The position numbers were made by a program, and so were the translations under genes. The notes beneath the pieces were generated by a model. The model had not been told where the DNA came from and made no database searches. It saw nothing but the letters and a program-made list of their open reading frames with translations. This document shows, in pieces, positions 24,007 to 31,803 of a stretch of 64,000 nucleotides of DNA; within the stretch, counting starts at the first letter, position 1, and every line of letters starts with the position of its first letter. The DNA is from CAWCDJ01 sp963796675 (lineage in GTDB: Bacteria > Acidobacteriota > Terriglobia > Bryobacterales > Bryobacteraceae): the NCBI GenBank assembly GCA_963796675.1, contig CAWCMS010000002.1, positions 496,001 through 560,000 on the forward strand, read 5' to 3'.

Positions 24007-26612
24007 TGCCGTTTCAACTCCTTCTGCAATTCCGACAGCAGTTGCAGCGCTTCGATGGGCCGCAGTTCGTCGATATTCAGCGCTCGGATCCGCTCGGCGA
24101 TGTTGTAGCCTACCGGTTCGAAAAGCTGGATCTGTACGGGCCCGCCGGTCTCCGGCTTGGCCAGTTCCCCGGTTACTTCCTGCTCGCTGCGCTCGTGCAG
24201 TTTCAGCACCTCGCGCGCCCGCTCGATAACGCCCAGCGGCAGCCCGGCCAGCCGCGCCACTTCGATTCCGTAGCTGCGGTCGGCGCGGCCCGGTTCCACC
24301 TTCCGCAGGAAGATGATGTGGTCGCCCGCCTCTTTCACGGAGACCTTCAGATTACGCACGCCTTCGAGCTGTTCCGCCAGTTCCGTCAGCTCGTGATAGT
24401 GCGTCGCGAAGAGCGTCCGGGCGCGCGTGCGCGTGTGAATGTGCTCCACCACCGCCCAAGCCAGCGCGAGGCCATCATAGGTAGCGGTGCCGCGGCCGAT
24501 TTCATCGAGCACGATGAAGCTCCGCGGCGTCGCGGTGTTCAGAATGACGGCGGTTTCGGTCATCTCCACCATGAAAGTGGAGCGGCCGCGCGAGAGATTG
24601 TCCGACGCGCCGATGCGCGTGAAGATACGGTCGATCACCGGCAGTACCGCCGCATCGGCCGGCACGAACGACCCCATCTGCGCCAGGATGGCGATCAGCG
24701 CCGCCTGCCGCAGGTACGTCGACTTGCCGCCCATATTGGGGCCGGTGATGATGGCGATCAGGTCGCTCGAATCGTTCAAGTAGAGGTCGTTGGGGATGAA
24801 GCGGCCCGCTTCCTGCTCGGCCAGCCTCTCGATGACCGGGTGCCGGCCGGCCATGATCCGCATTTCGCCCGAATCGGAAAACGCCGGCCGCTGGTAGCGA
24901 TTCTCGGCCGCCACCTGCGCGAGCGACGCCGTGACATCCAGCTCCGCCACCGCCGCCGCCGTGGCGCGGATGCGCTGCGCTTGTGCCGCTGCGCGCTTCC
25001 GCACATCGGCGAAGATCTCTTTTTCGAGCGTCAGGATCTTCTCTTCGGCATCGAGCACCTTGTGCTCGTATTCCTTGAGCTCCGGCGTGGTAAAGCGTTC
25101 GGCGTTGGCGAGAGTCTGCTTGCGCTCGTAATCCGTCGGCGCCAGGTGCTGGTTGGCGCGGGTGATCTCGATGTAGTAGCCGAACACGTTGTTGAACCGC
25201 ACCTTCAGCGATCCAATGCCGGTGCGCTGCCGCTCGCGCGCTTCGATCTGCGCGATGTACTGCTTGCCGTTGGTGCTGAGGTCGCGGAGCTCGTCGAGCT
25301 CGGCATGGTAGCCTTCGCGGATGGTGCCCCCATCGGCTAAATTGAGCGGCGGCTCGTCGGCAATCGCTTCGAGAATCAGGTTGGCGACGTCGGGCAGCTC
25401 ATCCAGGCGCTCATGGATGGAGCGCAGACGCGCGGCTTGCTGGGTATCGAAACAGCGTTTGAGCGCCGGGACCTTCTCGATCGACCGGCCGAGGGCGAGC
25501 ACGTCCCGCGGCCCGGCCGAGCCCAGCGTCACGCGCGCGAGCAGCCGCTCCAGGTCCAGAATGCCGGCCAATTGCTTGCGCAGTTCCGCCCGCAGAATGG
25601 TCTGCTGCAGGAGTTCGCATACCGCATCGAGGCGCTGTTCGATCTCGGCGCGATCCATCGAAGGCCGCAGCAGCCGCTGCCGCAGAAGTCGGCCGCCCAT
25701 GCCGGTCTGCGTCTGATCGAGCACCCCGAGCACCGTGGCCTGCGTCTGCGGACCCGTGACGTCCGCGGCGAAGATCGGCTCGAGCAGTTCGAGGTTCCGC
25801 ACTGTCACGGAGTCGAGCACCATGGAATCGGCGCGGTCGTAGAAGGTGGGCCGGTCCAGATGGTCGAGCGCCGCGCGCTGCGTGTCGCGCAGGTAGTGCA
25901 GGATGGCGCCCGCCGCCCCCACCGCCGCCGGGCGGTTGGCCAGGCCGCAGCCATCGAGGGAGAGCAGCCGGAAGTGGTCGCGCAAGGTGCGGCCCGCGTA
26001 GTCGGCGGTAAATACCCACTCTTCGAGTTCGGTGCGGACGAAGCGCGGGCCGGCACGGTCTTCTCCGGCGAACAGAGGCAGGTCGCCGGGGAACAGGACT
26101 TCGCGCGCGCCCAGTTGTTCGAGCGCGCCTGCCACTTCATCCTTCGCCAGTTCCGTAACGCGGAACTCGCCGGTCGAAAGGTCGACGTGCGCGACGGCCG
26201 CACGGCCATAGGTCTCCGCGACCGCTGCCAGGTAGTTGTTCTCGCGCGAGCGCACCAGGTTGGCGTCCATCGCCGTGCCCGGCGTGACGATGCGGGTGAC
26301 CTCGCGCTTCACCAGCTTCTTGGTGAGCCTGGGGTCTTCCATCTGGTCGCAGATGGCGACCCGGTAGCCCTTCTGAATCAGCCGCGCGATGTAGCCTTCG
26401 GCGGCGTGGTAAGGGACGCCGCACATGGGAATCGCGCCCTTCTCTTTGCTGCGCGAGGTGAGTGTGATTTCGAGCTCGCGCGCGGCCGTGACGGCATCCT
26501 CGTAGAACAGCTCGTAAAAATCGCCCAGCCGGAACATCAGCAGGGCGTTAGGGACCTGCTGTTTGATGCTGTGGTACTGCCGCATGAGCGGCGTCGAGTT
26601 ATCGGTACTCAA
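24003..26612 (-). CDS. mutS: DNA mismatch repair protein MutS
   Basis: The 869-residue protein has the mismatch-binding domain with the Phe-x-Glu region (MFRLGDFYELFYEDA), the connector, lever and clamp domains, and the ABC ATPase with Walker A GPNMGGKSTYLRQ, Walker B FIVLDEIGRGTATYDG and the TLFATHYHELT motif. Length is typical of MutS1. The start is a TTG at 26612 with GGAG seven bases upstream; the next in-frame ATG would cut nine residues before the conserved core. anmK follows with a 4-base overlap. Confidence 0.97.
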   Translation of the reverse strand: MSTDNSTPLMRQYHSIKQQVPNALLMFRLGDFYELFYEDAVTAARELEITLTSRSKEKGAIPMCGVPYHAAEGYIARLIQKGYRVAICDQMEDPRLTKKLVKREVTRIVTPGTAMDANLVRSRENNYLAAVAETYGRAAVAHVDLSTGEFRVTELAKDEVAGALEQLGAREVLFPGDLPLFAGEDRAGPRFVRTELEEWVFTADYAGRTLRDHFRLLSLDGCGLANRPAAVGAAGAILHYLRDTQRAALDHLDRPTFYDRADSMVLDSVTVRNLELLEPIFAADVTGPQTQATVLGVLDQTQTGMGGRLLRQRLLRPSMDRAEIEQRLDAVCELLQQTILRAELRKQLAGILDLERLLARVTLGSAGPRDVLALGRSIEKVPALKRCFDTQQAARLRSIHERLDELPDVANLILEAIADEPPLNLADGGTIREGYHAELDELRDLSTNGKQYIAQIEARERQRTGIGSLKVRFNNVFGYYIEITRANQHLAPTDYERKQTLANAERFTTPELKEYEHKVLDAEEKILTLEKEIFADVRKRAAAQAQRIRATAAAVAELDVTASLAQVAAENRYQRPAFSDSGEMRIMAGRHPVIERLAEQEAGRFIPNDLYLNDSSDLIAIITGPNMGGKSTYLRQAALIAILAQMGSFVPADAAVLPVIDRIFTRIGASDNLSRGRSTFMVEMTETAVILNTATPRSFIVLDEIGRGTATYDGLALAWAVVEHIHTRTRARTLFATHYHELTELAEQLEGVRNLKVSVKEAGDHIIFLRKVEPGRADRSYGIEVARLAGLPLGVIERAREVLKLHERSEQEVTGELAKPETGGPVQIQLFEPVGYNIAERIRALNIDELRPIEALQLLSELQKELKRQ

Positions 26613-26647
26613 CCGCCCGCTCCGTTGAAGACGCTATGGGAAGTGGA

Positions 26648-26682
26648 GCAGGTCTTCAGCCTGCATCGGGCTTCAGCCCGAT
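26648..26682. repeat. Intergenic double-hairpin repeat (REP-like), copy 2
   Basis: GCAGG/CCTGC arms (26648-26652, 26660-26664) are followed directly by a perfect 8-base hairpin, ATCGGGCT/AGCCCGAT (26665-26672 and 26675-26682), with a 2-base loop. A further imperfect inverted stretch continues to about 26745. It fills the gap between gdhA and mutS, both on the minus strand. Architecture and base pattern match the copies at 62-94 and 49162-49200. Confidence 0.65.
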
Positions 26683-26748
26683 CGCTGGAGGCGGCCTGAA
26701 GCCCACCGCGGGATGAATCCTGCCACCTACGGTTGCTCTGTGACTGCG

Positions 26749-28032
26749 TCAAGCGTAGATGCCTCGGAGCTTGATCGCGTAAGCGACGCGGTCGAGCGCC
26801 AGCATGTAGGCGGCGATCCGGTTGTTGGTGGAATGCGTTTCGGCGTATTGCACTACGGCATCGAAACTTTCCACCATGATTTCCTGCAGCCGCTCGTTGA
26901 CCAGCGCTTCGTTCCAGAAAAAGCCCTGACGGTCCTGCACCCATTCGAAATAGGATACGGTGACGCCGCCGGCGTTTGCCAGAATGTCGGGAATCACGAA
27001 AACGCCCTTATCGGCGAGAATCTCGTCGGCCAGCGGCGTAGTCGGGCCATTGGCGCCTTCGCACAGGATGCGGCAGCGCACACGGTCGGCATTGCCCGAG
27101 TGGATGACATTTTCGGTGGCGGCGGGCAGCAGCACGTCGCAAGGCAGGAACATGGCTTCGGCCTTGTCCATGTCCTCGCCTCCCGCAAAGCCCATGATGG
27201 AACCGGTCTCGGTGCGGTGGCGCTGCAGCGCCGCGATATCGAGGCCGTGCGAGTTGTAGACCGCGCCATCGTACTCGACGATCGCGATGATCTTGAACCC
27301 CGCGGCGGACATCAGCTTCGCGGCCATGCCTCCCACGTTGCCGAAGCCCTGGATGACGACCTTGGCGGTCTCGGGCGTGAGGCCGAATTTCGGGAGCGCC
27401 TGCTGGGTGACGATCATGCAGCCGCGGCCGGTGGCTTCCGGACGTCCGCGCGACCCGCCGAGGGACATCGGCTTACCGGTGACCACGGCGGTGACTGTGT
27501 GGCGCATGTGCATGGAGTAAGTGTCCATGATCCAGGCCATGACTTTTTCATTCGTGTTGACGTCCGGCGCCGGCACGTCGCGTTCCGGCCCGATGAAGTC
27601 GATGATCTCGGCCGTGTACCGGCGGGTCAGCTTTTCGAGCTCGGTTTCCGAGAGCACGTTGGGGTCGCAGATCACCCCGCCCTTGCCTCCGCCGAAGGGA
27701 ATGTTGACGACGGCACACTTCCACGTCATCCAGGACGCGAGCGCGCGCACTTCGTCGAGCGTGACATCGGGCGCAAAGCGGATGCCGCCCTTCGCCGGGC
27801 CGCGGGCGATCGAGTGCTGCACGCGGTACCCGGTGAAGACCTCGATACGCCCGTCGTCGAGCTGCACCGGAATATGAACGATGAGTTCGCGCGCGGGCGA
27901 GCCGAGCACTTTGCGCATACCGTCGTCGAGTCCGAGCCTGGCGGCGGCCTCATCGAACCGCGCGGCGGCGGCTAGCCATGGGTTTTTTTCGTTCTCTTGA
28001 GAGATTGCTACTGGAGGTGTCAACGTGGCCAC
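26749..28032 (-). CDS. gdhA: Glu/Leu/Phe/Val-type glutamate dehydrogenase
   Basis: The 427-residue enzyme interconverts glutamate and 2-oxoglutarate plus ammonia. Catalytic lysines lie in PAKGGIRFAPDV and FGGGKGGVICDP, the catalytic Asp in PAPDVNTNEKVMAW, and the Rossmann motif in VIQGFGNVGGMAA. Length is that of hexameric family II enzymes; NAD versus NADP use cannot be set from sequence. The start is a GTG at 28032 with a GGGAGAA ribosome-binding site. It is divergent from the AAA ATPase gene. Confidence 0.94.
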   Translation of the reverse strand: MATLTPPVAISQENEKNPWLAAAARFDEAAARLGLDDGMRKVLGSPARELIVHIPVQLDDGRIEVFTGYRVQHSIARGPAKGGIRFAPDVTLDEVRALASWMTWKCAVVNIPFGGGKGGVICDPNVLSETELEKLTRRYTAEIIDFIGPERDVPAPDVNTNEKVMAWIMDTYSMHMRHTVTAVVTGKPMSLGGSRGRPEATGRGCMIVTQQALPKFGLTPETAKVVIQGFGNVGGMAAKLMSAAGFKIIAIVEYDGAVYNSHGLDIAALQRHRTETGSIMGFAGGEDMDKAEAMFLPCDVLLPAATENVIHSGNADRVRCRILCEGANGPTTPLADEILADKGVFVIPDILANAGGVTVSYFEWVQDRQGFFWNEALVNERLQEIMVESFDAVVQYAETHSTNNRIAAYMLALDRVAYAIKLRGIYA

Positions 28033-28177
28033 TTTTCACTTCTCCCGATCCAACTATGACAATAGCAGGCTGCACGCCGGTGCGGAGAAGGACCACACAT
28101 GGCAGTGCGCGGTCGGCCCGATTTCTTATTTTTCAATCACTTCCGGGGTCCGAATCGGCTACTATTGTTCCCTGGAG

Positions 28178-29296
28178 ATGAGTTCTACGGCTTCAAGCCA
28201 GAATCAGTTCGTGGCCGGTCCAGCGGTTTCCGGAGGTAAGTTTTTCGGACGCCACAGCATCCTGTCTACGATCGGCGGAGCTGTCGACAGCGGCATGAGC
28301 ATCCTGCTGGTAGGAGAGCGGCGGATCGGCAAGAGTTCGATTCTGAAGCAGGTCAAGCACTTGTACTCGGGCGGGGAATTGGCGGAAACCGGCCGGCGGG
28401 CGGTGATCGAGGTCAGCGGGCTCGTGTTTTCGGAGGGCGATCGAACTCCCGAGTTCATCCGCCAACTTGCGCTCGGACTCCGGAGCTGGATCGAACGGAA
28501 GAGACCCGACCTTACCGCCGCTGCAGTCAGGCTGAATCCTAATGAGATCGATCCGCTCGGCATGACGGAATGCCTCCGAGAGATTTCCGAGAGTGGCGTG
28601 CGGATTCTGCTGCTTTTCGATGAACTCGATTCGGCGGTGAGAGATGGCCCGCGGCAGACGGCCGCCGTGCTGCGGCAGATGCTTACGGAAGGCCTGCTGG
28701 TTGCCATCGCGACCAGCTATGAAGAGCCTGACCGGATCAATCCAGCTTCCCCTGCCGCGTCGCATTGGTGGAACGTGTTCCGCGTCGAATCGGTCGGGTT
28801 AGTGGAGGAAGATGAAGCTCGCAAACTCCTGACGGTCCTTTCCCGGGAGAGCGGGAGGGAGTTTACCAAGTCGGAGTGCTCCTTCCTGATCGATGTGTTC
28901 GGGAGGTTCCCGTTCTATCTGCAGACAGTGGGTAGCTACGTTTTTCTGCGCACGGATTTCGTCTCCTGCAAGGCGTCGATGCGGTCGCACCGCATCACCC
29001 AGGCGTCCAACCAGAGCGCCGAACAGCTTGCTTATCATTTTCAATACGCCATCGATCATCTCGGCGCCGATGCGGTCGCCTTGCTGCAGAGAGTTGCCAA
29101 CGAAAAGAGCGTGCGCGCTGGCAGGGAGCTCGAAACGCTCGAGCGCCGTGGCCTGTTGGTGACGAGTGCCGGGGATGAGGCGCGCGCCTTCTCCCGGTGC
29201 TTCGCGGAATTCCTGAAGGAACTGCCGGAGGCCTCGATGATCGACAAAGTGAAGGACTCGAAGGCCTGGGAAGCGATCTGCGCCGCCACGGGGTAG
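28178..29296 (+). CDS. AAA-like P-loop ATPase, signalling-associated
   Basis: The 372-residue protein has Walker A GERRIGKS at residues 46-53 and Walker B ILLLFDELDS at about 143-151. These are followed by helical regions and a winged-helix-like C-terminal part (VALLQRVANEKSVRAGRELETLERRGLLV). This is the layout of archaeal-type/STAND ATPase modules. It has no sensor or effector domain I recognise. It precedes the HPt-like gene by 68 bases and faces a GTPase/histidine-kinase operon, so a switch role in that pathway is inferred. The start is uncertain: GGAG abuts the ATG, and the frame is open upstream to 28025. Confidence 0.75.
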   Translation: MSSTASSQNQFVAGPAVSGGKFFGRHSILSTIGGAVDSGMSILLVGERRIGKSSILKQVKHLYSGGELAETGRRAVIEVSGLVFSEGDRTPEFIRQLALGLRSWIERKRPDLTAAAVRLNPNEIDPLGMTECLREISESGVRILLLFDELDSAVRDGPRQTAAVLRQMLTEGLLVAIATSYEEPDRINPASPAASHWWNVFRVESVGLVEEDEARKLLTVLSRESGREFTKSECSFLIDVFGRFPFYLQTVGSYVFLRTDFVSCKASMRSHRITQASNQSAEQLAYHFQYAIDHLGADAVALLQRVANEKSVRAGRELETLERRGLLVTSAGDEARAFSRCFAEFLKELPEASMIDKVKDSKAWEAICAATG

Positions 29297-29364
29297 GCCT
29301 TCCAGAGCGGATTGGTCAAGGCGATCGAAATTGCTGCACACCACTATCTGTGAAGCAGGTGAGT

Positions 29365-29703
29365 ATGGAGGACGATCGCTACACTCTCGAAGCACTTTTG
29401 CAGGCGCCTGCCGTGGATGGAGATCTGGATCGGTTGCGTTACTTGATCGAACGCTTACCGCTTCTGGTAAGTCGCCTGGACACAGCGGCCCAATATGGCG
29501 ACCGGTCCCAACTTCGGAGCCTCGCTCATGACGGCAAAGGCTTGTACGCCGACCTCGGGACGTCTGGCGACCACTTTACGCATCTATACGCCGTCGCAGT
29601 TTCGGCAAGTCCCGTCGAGATTGAGAGCGCGGTGGAGATGTTGCGTTCGGAAGCCGCCAGATTGGGAAAGATCCTAAGGCAGGCGGATGGCGCGCTCGGC
29701 TAG
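29365..29703 (+). CDS. Small HPt-like phosphotransfer protein
   Basis: The 112-residue protein is predicted all-helical. The segment SLAHDGKGLYADLG with His55 resembles the HPt signature H-x-L-K-G followed by Gly, with Gly in place of the usual Leu. It could relay phosphate to or from the hybrid kinase's receiver, whose fragment lies convergently with a 4-base overlap. It lies downstream of the AAA ATPase on the same strand. The HPt call rests on the motif and context and is moderate. Confidence 0.6.
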   Translation: MEDDRYTLEALLQAPAVDGDLDRLRYLIERLPLLVSRLDTAAQYGDRSQLRSLAHDGKGLYADLGTSGDHFTHLYAVAVSASPVEIESAVEMLRSEAARLGKILRQADGALG

Positions 29704-29956
29704 ACGTGTCCGGCAGCCGGGGGCTTCGCGTAGTTGGCCAGCGTTTCAAAAAGCGTCGCTCTGAGGATGGGTTTGCTAAGGTAGGTAGTATATCCGGCGT
29801 CCTTCGAGATTTCGGCAAGGTCATGTGCCGTGAGCGCCACCACCGGTGTGGCGGGAAGTCCCGCATCCTGTTCGTAACGGCGGATCTCGCGCGTCGCGTC
29901 AGAGCCGTTCATATCCGGCATCTCCGCATCCATCAGGACCACGTCATAGCGGCCGG
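29700..29956 (-). pseudogene. C-terminal half of a response-regulator receiver domain (detached)
   Basis: About 85 residues match the second half of a CheY-like receiver: RYDVVLMDAEMPDMNG carries the phospho-acceptor Asp, VVALTAH the conserved Thr, and YLSKPI the conserved Lys. The first half (acidic pocket and helix 1) is missing, and the sequence upstream is an inverted piece of a histidine kinase. It is the end of the hybrid kinase that begins at 31156 and cannot work as it stands. Confidence 0.85.
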
Positions 29957-30235
29957 CCCGAGGACAAGCTGAACCTGATCTTCGAGAGCTTCACGCAGGC
30001 GGACCGATCGACCGCACGGGAGTACGGCGGCACGGGCTTGGGCCTGACGATCTCCCGGCGGCTTGTGGAGTTGATGGGCGGACGCATCTGGGCCGAGAGC
30101 AAGCCCGGCCGCGGCAGCACGTTTTTCTTTACCGCGAGTCTCGGAGTGCAAGTCAATCAGCCCTTGGCGACGCCTGTATCATCACCGCGGTCTACACGCG
30201 AATCTCCCAAGTTCGATGGTCTCCGAGTCCTCGGG
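29957..30235 (+). pseudogene. Inverted internal segment of the hybrid histidine kinase
   Basis: On the plus strand this reads PEDKLNLIFESFTQADR, then EYGGTGLGLTISRRLVELMGG and PGRGSTFFFTASLG, which is the second half of a HATPase domain with its G2 box, ending in FDGLRVL at the expected start of a receiver. The first half of the same kinase lies on the minus strand next to it and stops at the same GIGIPED motif. Nine-base inverted repeats CCCGAGGAC (29957-29965) and its complement (30227-30235) sit at the two junctions. The gene has therefore been flipped inside. Confidence 0.88.
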
Positions 30236-31156
30236 AATGCCGATTCCGGAGTCGGAGACGGCAAAGCGCAGGCAGCCGGGCGACGAACCTTGCGGATCCT
30301 TCTCTACCCGGATCTCCACCGCCCCTTGCGCGGTAAACTTGATCGCGTTGCCCAGAAGATTCAGAATCACCTGGCGGAGGCGATCCGGATCGCCGATGAG
30401 CAATACGGGAACCTCAGGACCAATCGACTGCCGCAACTCCACACGCTTGGCTTCAAAGCGGCCGGCGACCAATTCCCGTGCACGCGAGAGGATCTCCCGC
30501 AGATCCATCGGTACCGTTTCCAGGTCGATCCTGCCGGACTCGGCTTTTGACAAATCCAGAAGGTCGTTGATGAGGTTCACGACGCTCGCGCCGGTGCGCT
30601 GAAGAATGTCGACATATTTCTGCTGTTCGAGGCTCAAGGCGCTGCCGGCTAACATGTCGGCCATTCCGACGATCGAATTCAACGGAGTCCGAATCTCGTG
30701 GCTGATCATGGCCAGGAAGTCGCTCTTGGCCTGCGTCGCTCGTTCCGCGACCTCTCTTAACCGGCTCATCTGTTCTTCCGCAAGCTGGTAATCGTGGGAG
30801 AGTTGCTGATAGGTGAACAGTGCGGCCGGAAGCCGTCTCAGCACGACTAGGCTGCGAGCTCCCAGCTTCAAGGCGGTAGCTTGCAGATAGCGCCGGCCGG
30901 CGTCGTCGTCTTCCTCCCAGGCATCGGAATCCATGCGCGCTGGAGTGCCGGTTTCAAAAACCGCCGAACTGTCGGCAAGGAAAAGTTCCAGAAGCGGAAA
31001 GCGCTTCTCCAGATCGATCTCCGGACTTTCGTCGCTTAGCTTCACCCAGTCGGGCAAAGCGCCCACGGCGCGGAAGAGGCCACCAGGGCCGCGCTCGAAT
31101 ACCGCGAGGTCGAGTGCCGCCGGGAGATCTTCCCTATCGTCGCGAGCAGGCGCCAT
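30182..31156 (-). pseudogene. Hybrid histidine kinase, N-terminal part, truncated by inversion
   Basis: Residues 1-120 form an unrecognised input domain without membrane helices, 121-145 a coiled coil, and HisKA has His153 in FLAMISHEIRTPLN. The ATPase domain starts with the N box (QVILNLLGNAIKFT) and G1 box (VSDSGIGIPED). Native coding ends at Asp310 (30227), exactly at the 9-base inverted repeat; the last 14 residues are read from the wrong strand of the inverted piece. The G2 box and receiver are lost from this frame. It starts 4 bases after the GTPase gene, so the two form an operon. Confidence 0.88.
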
Positions 31157-31160
31157 TCTC

Positions 31161-31670
31161 TTACTCGATCTCGTCGTTCCTCAGCAGATCTGTGGCAAGC
31201 CGCAGAAACGCTGCTTCGACATTTTCACCCGTCTTGGCGCTGGTGGCCAGCACGGACCATCCGCGGTTCCGCAGATCCGCCAGATCGGAATCCTGCACCT
31301 CCCAATGAGCACGTTCATCCGCCTTGTTCACCAGGAGCAGGAACGGAAGCCGGCCGAGCGCAGTCTCCATCCGTTCCTGAATCCCCAGGGCAGCAGTCAG
31401 CGTTTTCGAGCGGAGGCCGTCCACCACCAGCAGATATCCGCTGGATCCCCTGGCCAGGCTCGGCTTGAATGGCGCATCGTCCTCCTCGCCCGCAAGGTCC
31501 CAGAGCATCAGGGTTGTTTCGCGGCCGTCCACGTGGACCACTTTCTTGTCGATCTTGACACCGACGGTGGTCTGATACTTCTCCGAGAAGATGCTGGCTA
31601 CGAATTGCGATACGAGGCTGGTCTTGCCAACCCCGTAATAGCCAAGCATAGAGATCTTCTTCCGGACCAT
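31161..31670 (-). CDS. Ras-like small GTPase
   Basis: The 169-residue protein has all G motifs of Rab/Ras-like GTPases: P-loop GYYGVGKTS (10-18), switch I Thr in YQTTVGVKI, G3 WDLAGEE, G4 NKAD and G5 TSAK. It has no lipid anchor, so it is cytosolic. Bacterial Ras-like GTPases often control polarity or kinase signalling. The hybrid kinase gene begins 4 bases after its stop. The ATG at 31670 was chosen because the P-loop strand starts at once; an upstream in-frame start adds 19 unrelated residues. Confidence 0.9.
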   Translation of the reverse strand: MVRKKISMLGYYGVGKTSLVSQFVASIFSEKYQTTVGVKIDKKVVHVDGRETTLMLWDLAGEEDDAPFKPSLARGSSGYLLVVDGLRSKTLTAALGIQERMETALGRLPFLLLVNKADERAHWEVQDSDLADLRNRGWSVLATSAKTGENVEAAFLRLATDLLRNDEIE

Positions 31671-31682
31671 TTGGCGTTCCGC

Positions 31683-31688
31683 AGTATA
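31683..31688 (-). promoter_or_regulatory. -10 box of the GTPase/kinase operon
   Basis: TATACT on the minus strand lies 12 bases upstream of the chosen GTPase start, implying a very short leader. No convincing -35 box is visible. Confidence 0.35.
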
Positions 31689-31757
31689 GCAGGGACATGG
31701 GACGGTGCAGTCCTCTCGGCGGTCCACGGCACAGGTGTGTAGTTAAATGAAACACCC

Positions 31758-31785
31758 TAAAGGCCTTCATCGATCCTGCCGATAA
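31758..31785 (+). promoter_or_regulatory. FliA (sigma-28)-type promoter of the chemotaxis operon
   Basis: TAAA at 31758-31761 and a perfect GCCGATAA at 31778-31785 are separated by 16 bases; the consensus is TAAA-N15-GCCGATAA. The start of cheA lies 18 bases downstream. This ties the operon to the late flagellar/chemotaxis regulon. Confidence 0.75.
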
Positions 31786-31803
31786 AGAAGGCATAGTGCC
31801 GTC

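Noticed and set aside
23604..25340. Open frame of about 578 codons on the plus strand across anmK and mutS
   Set aside because: It crosses two conserved genes in antisense and is Arg-rich without motifs.
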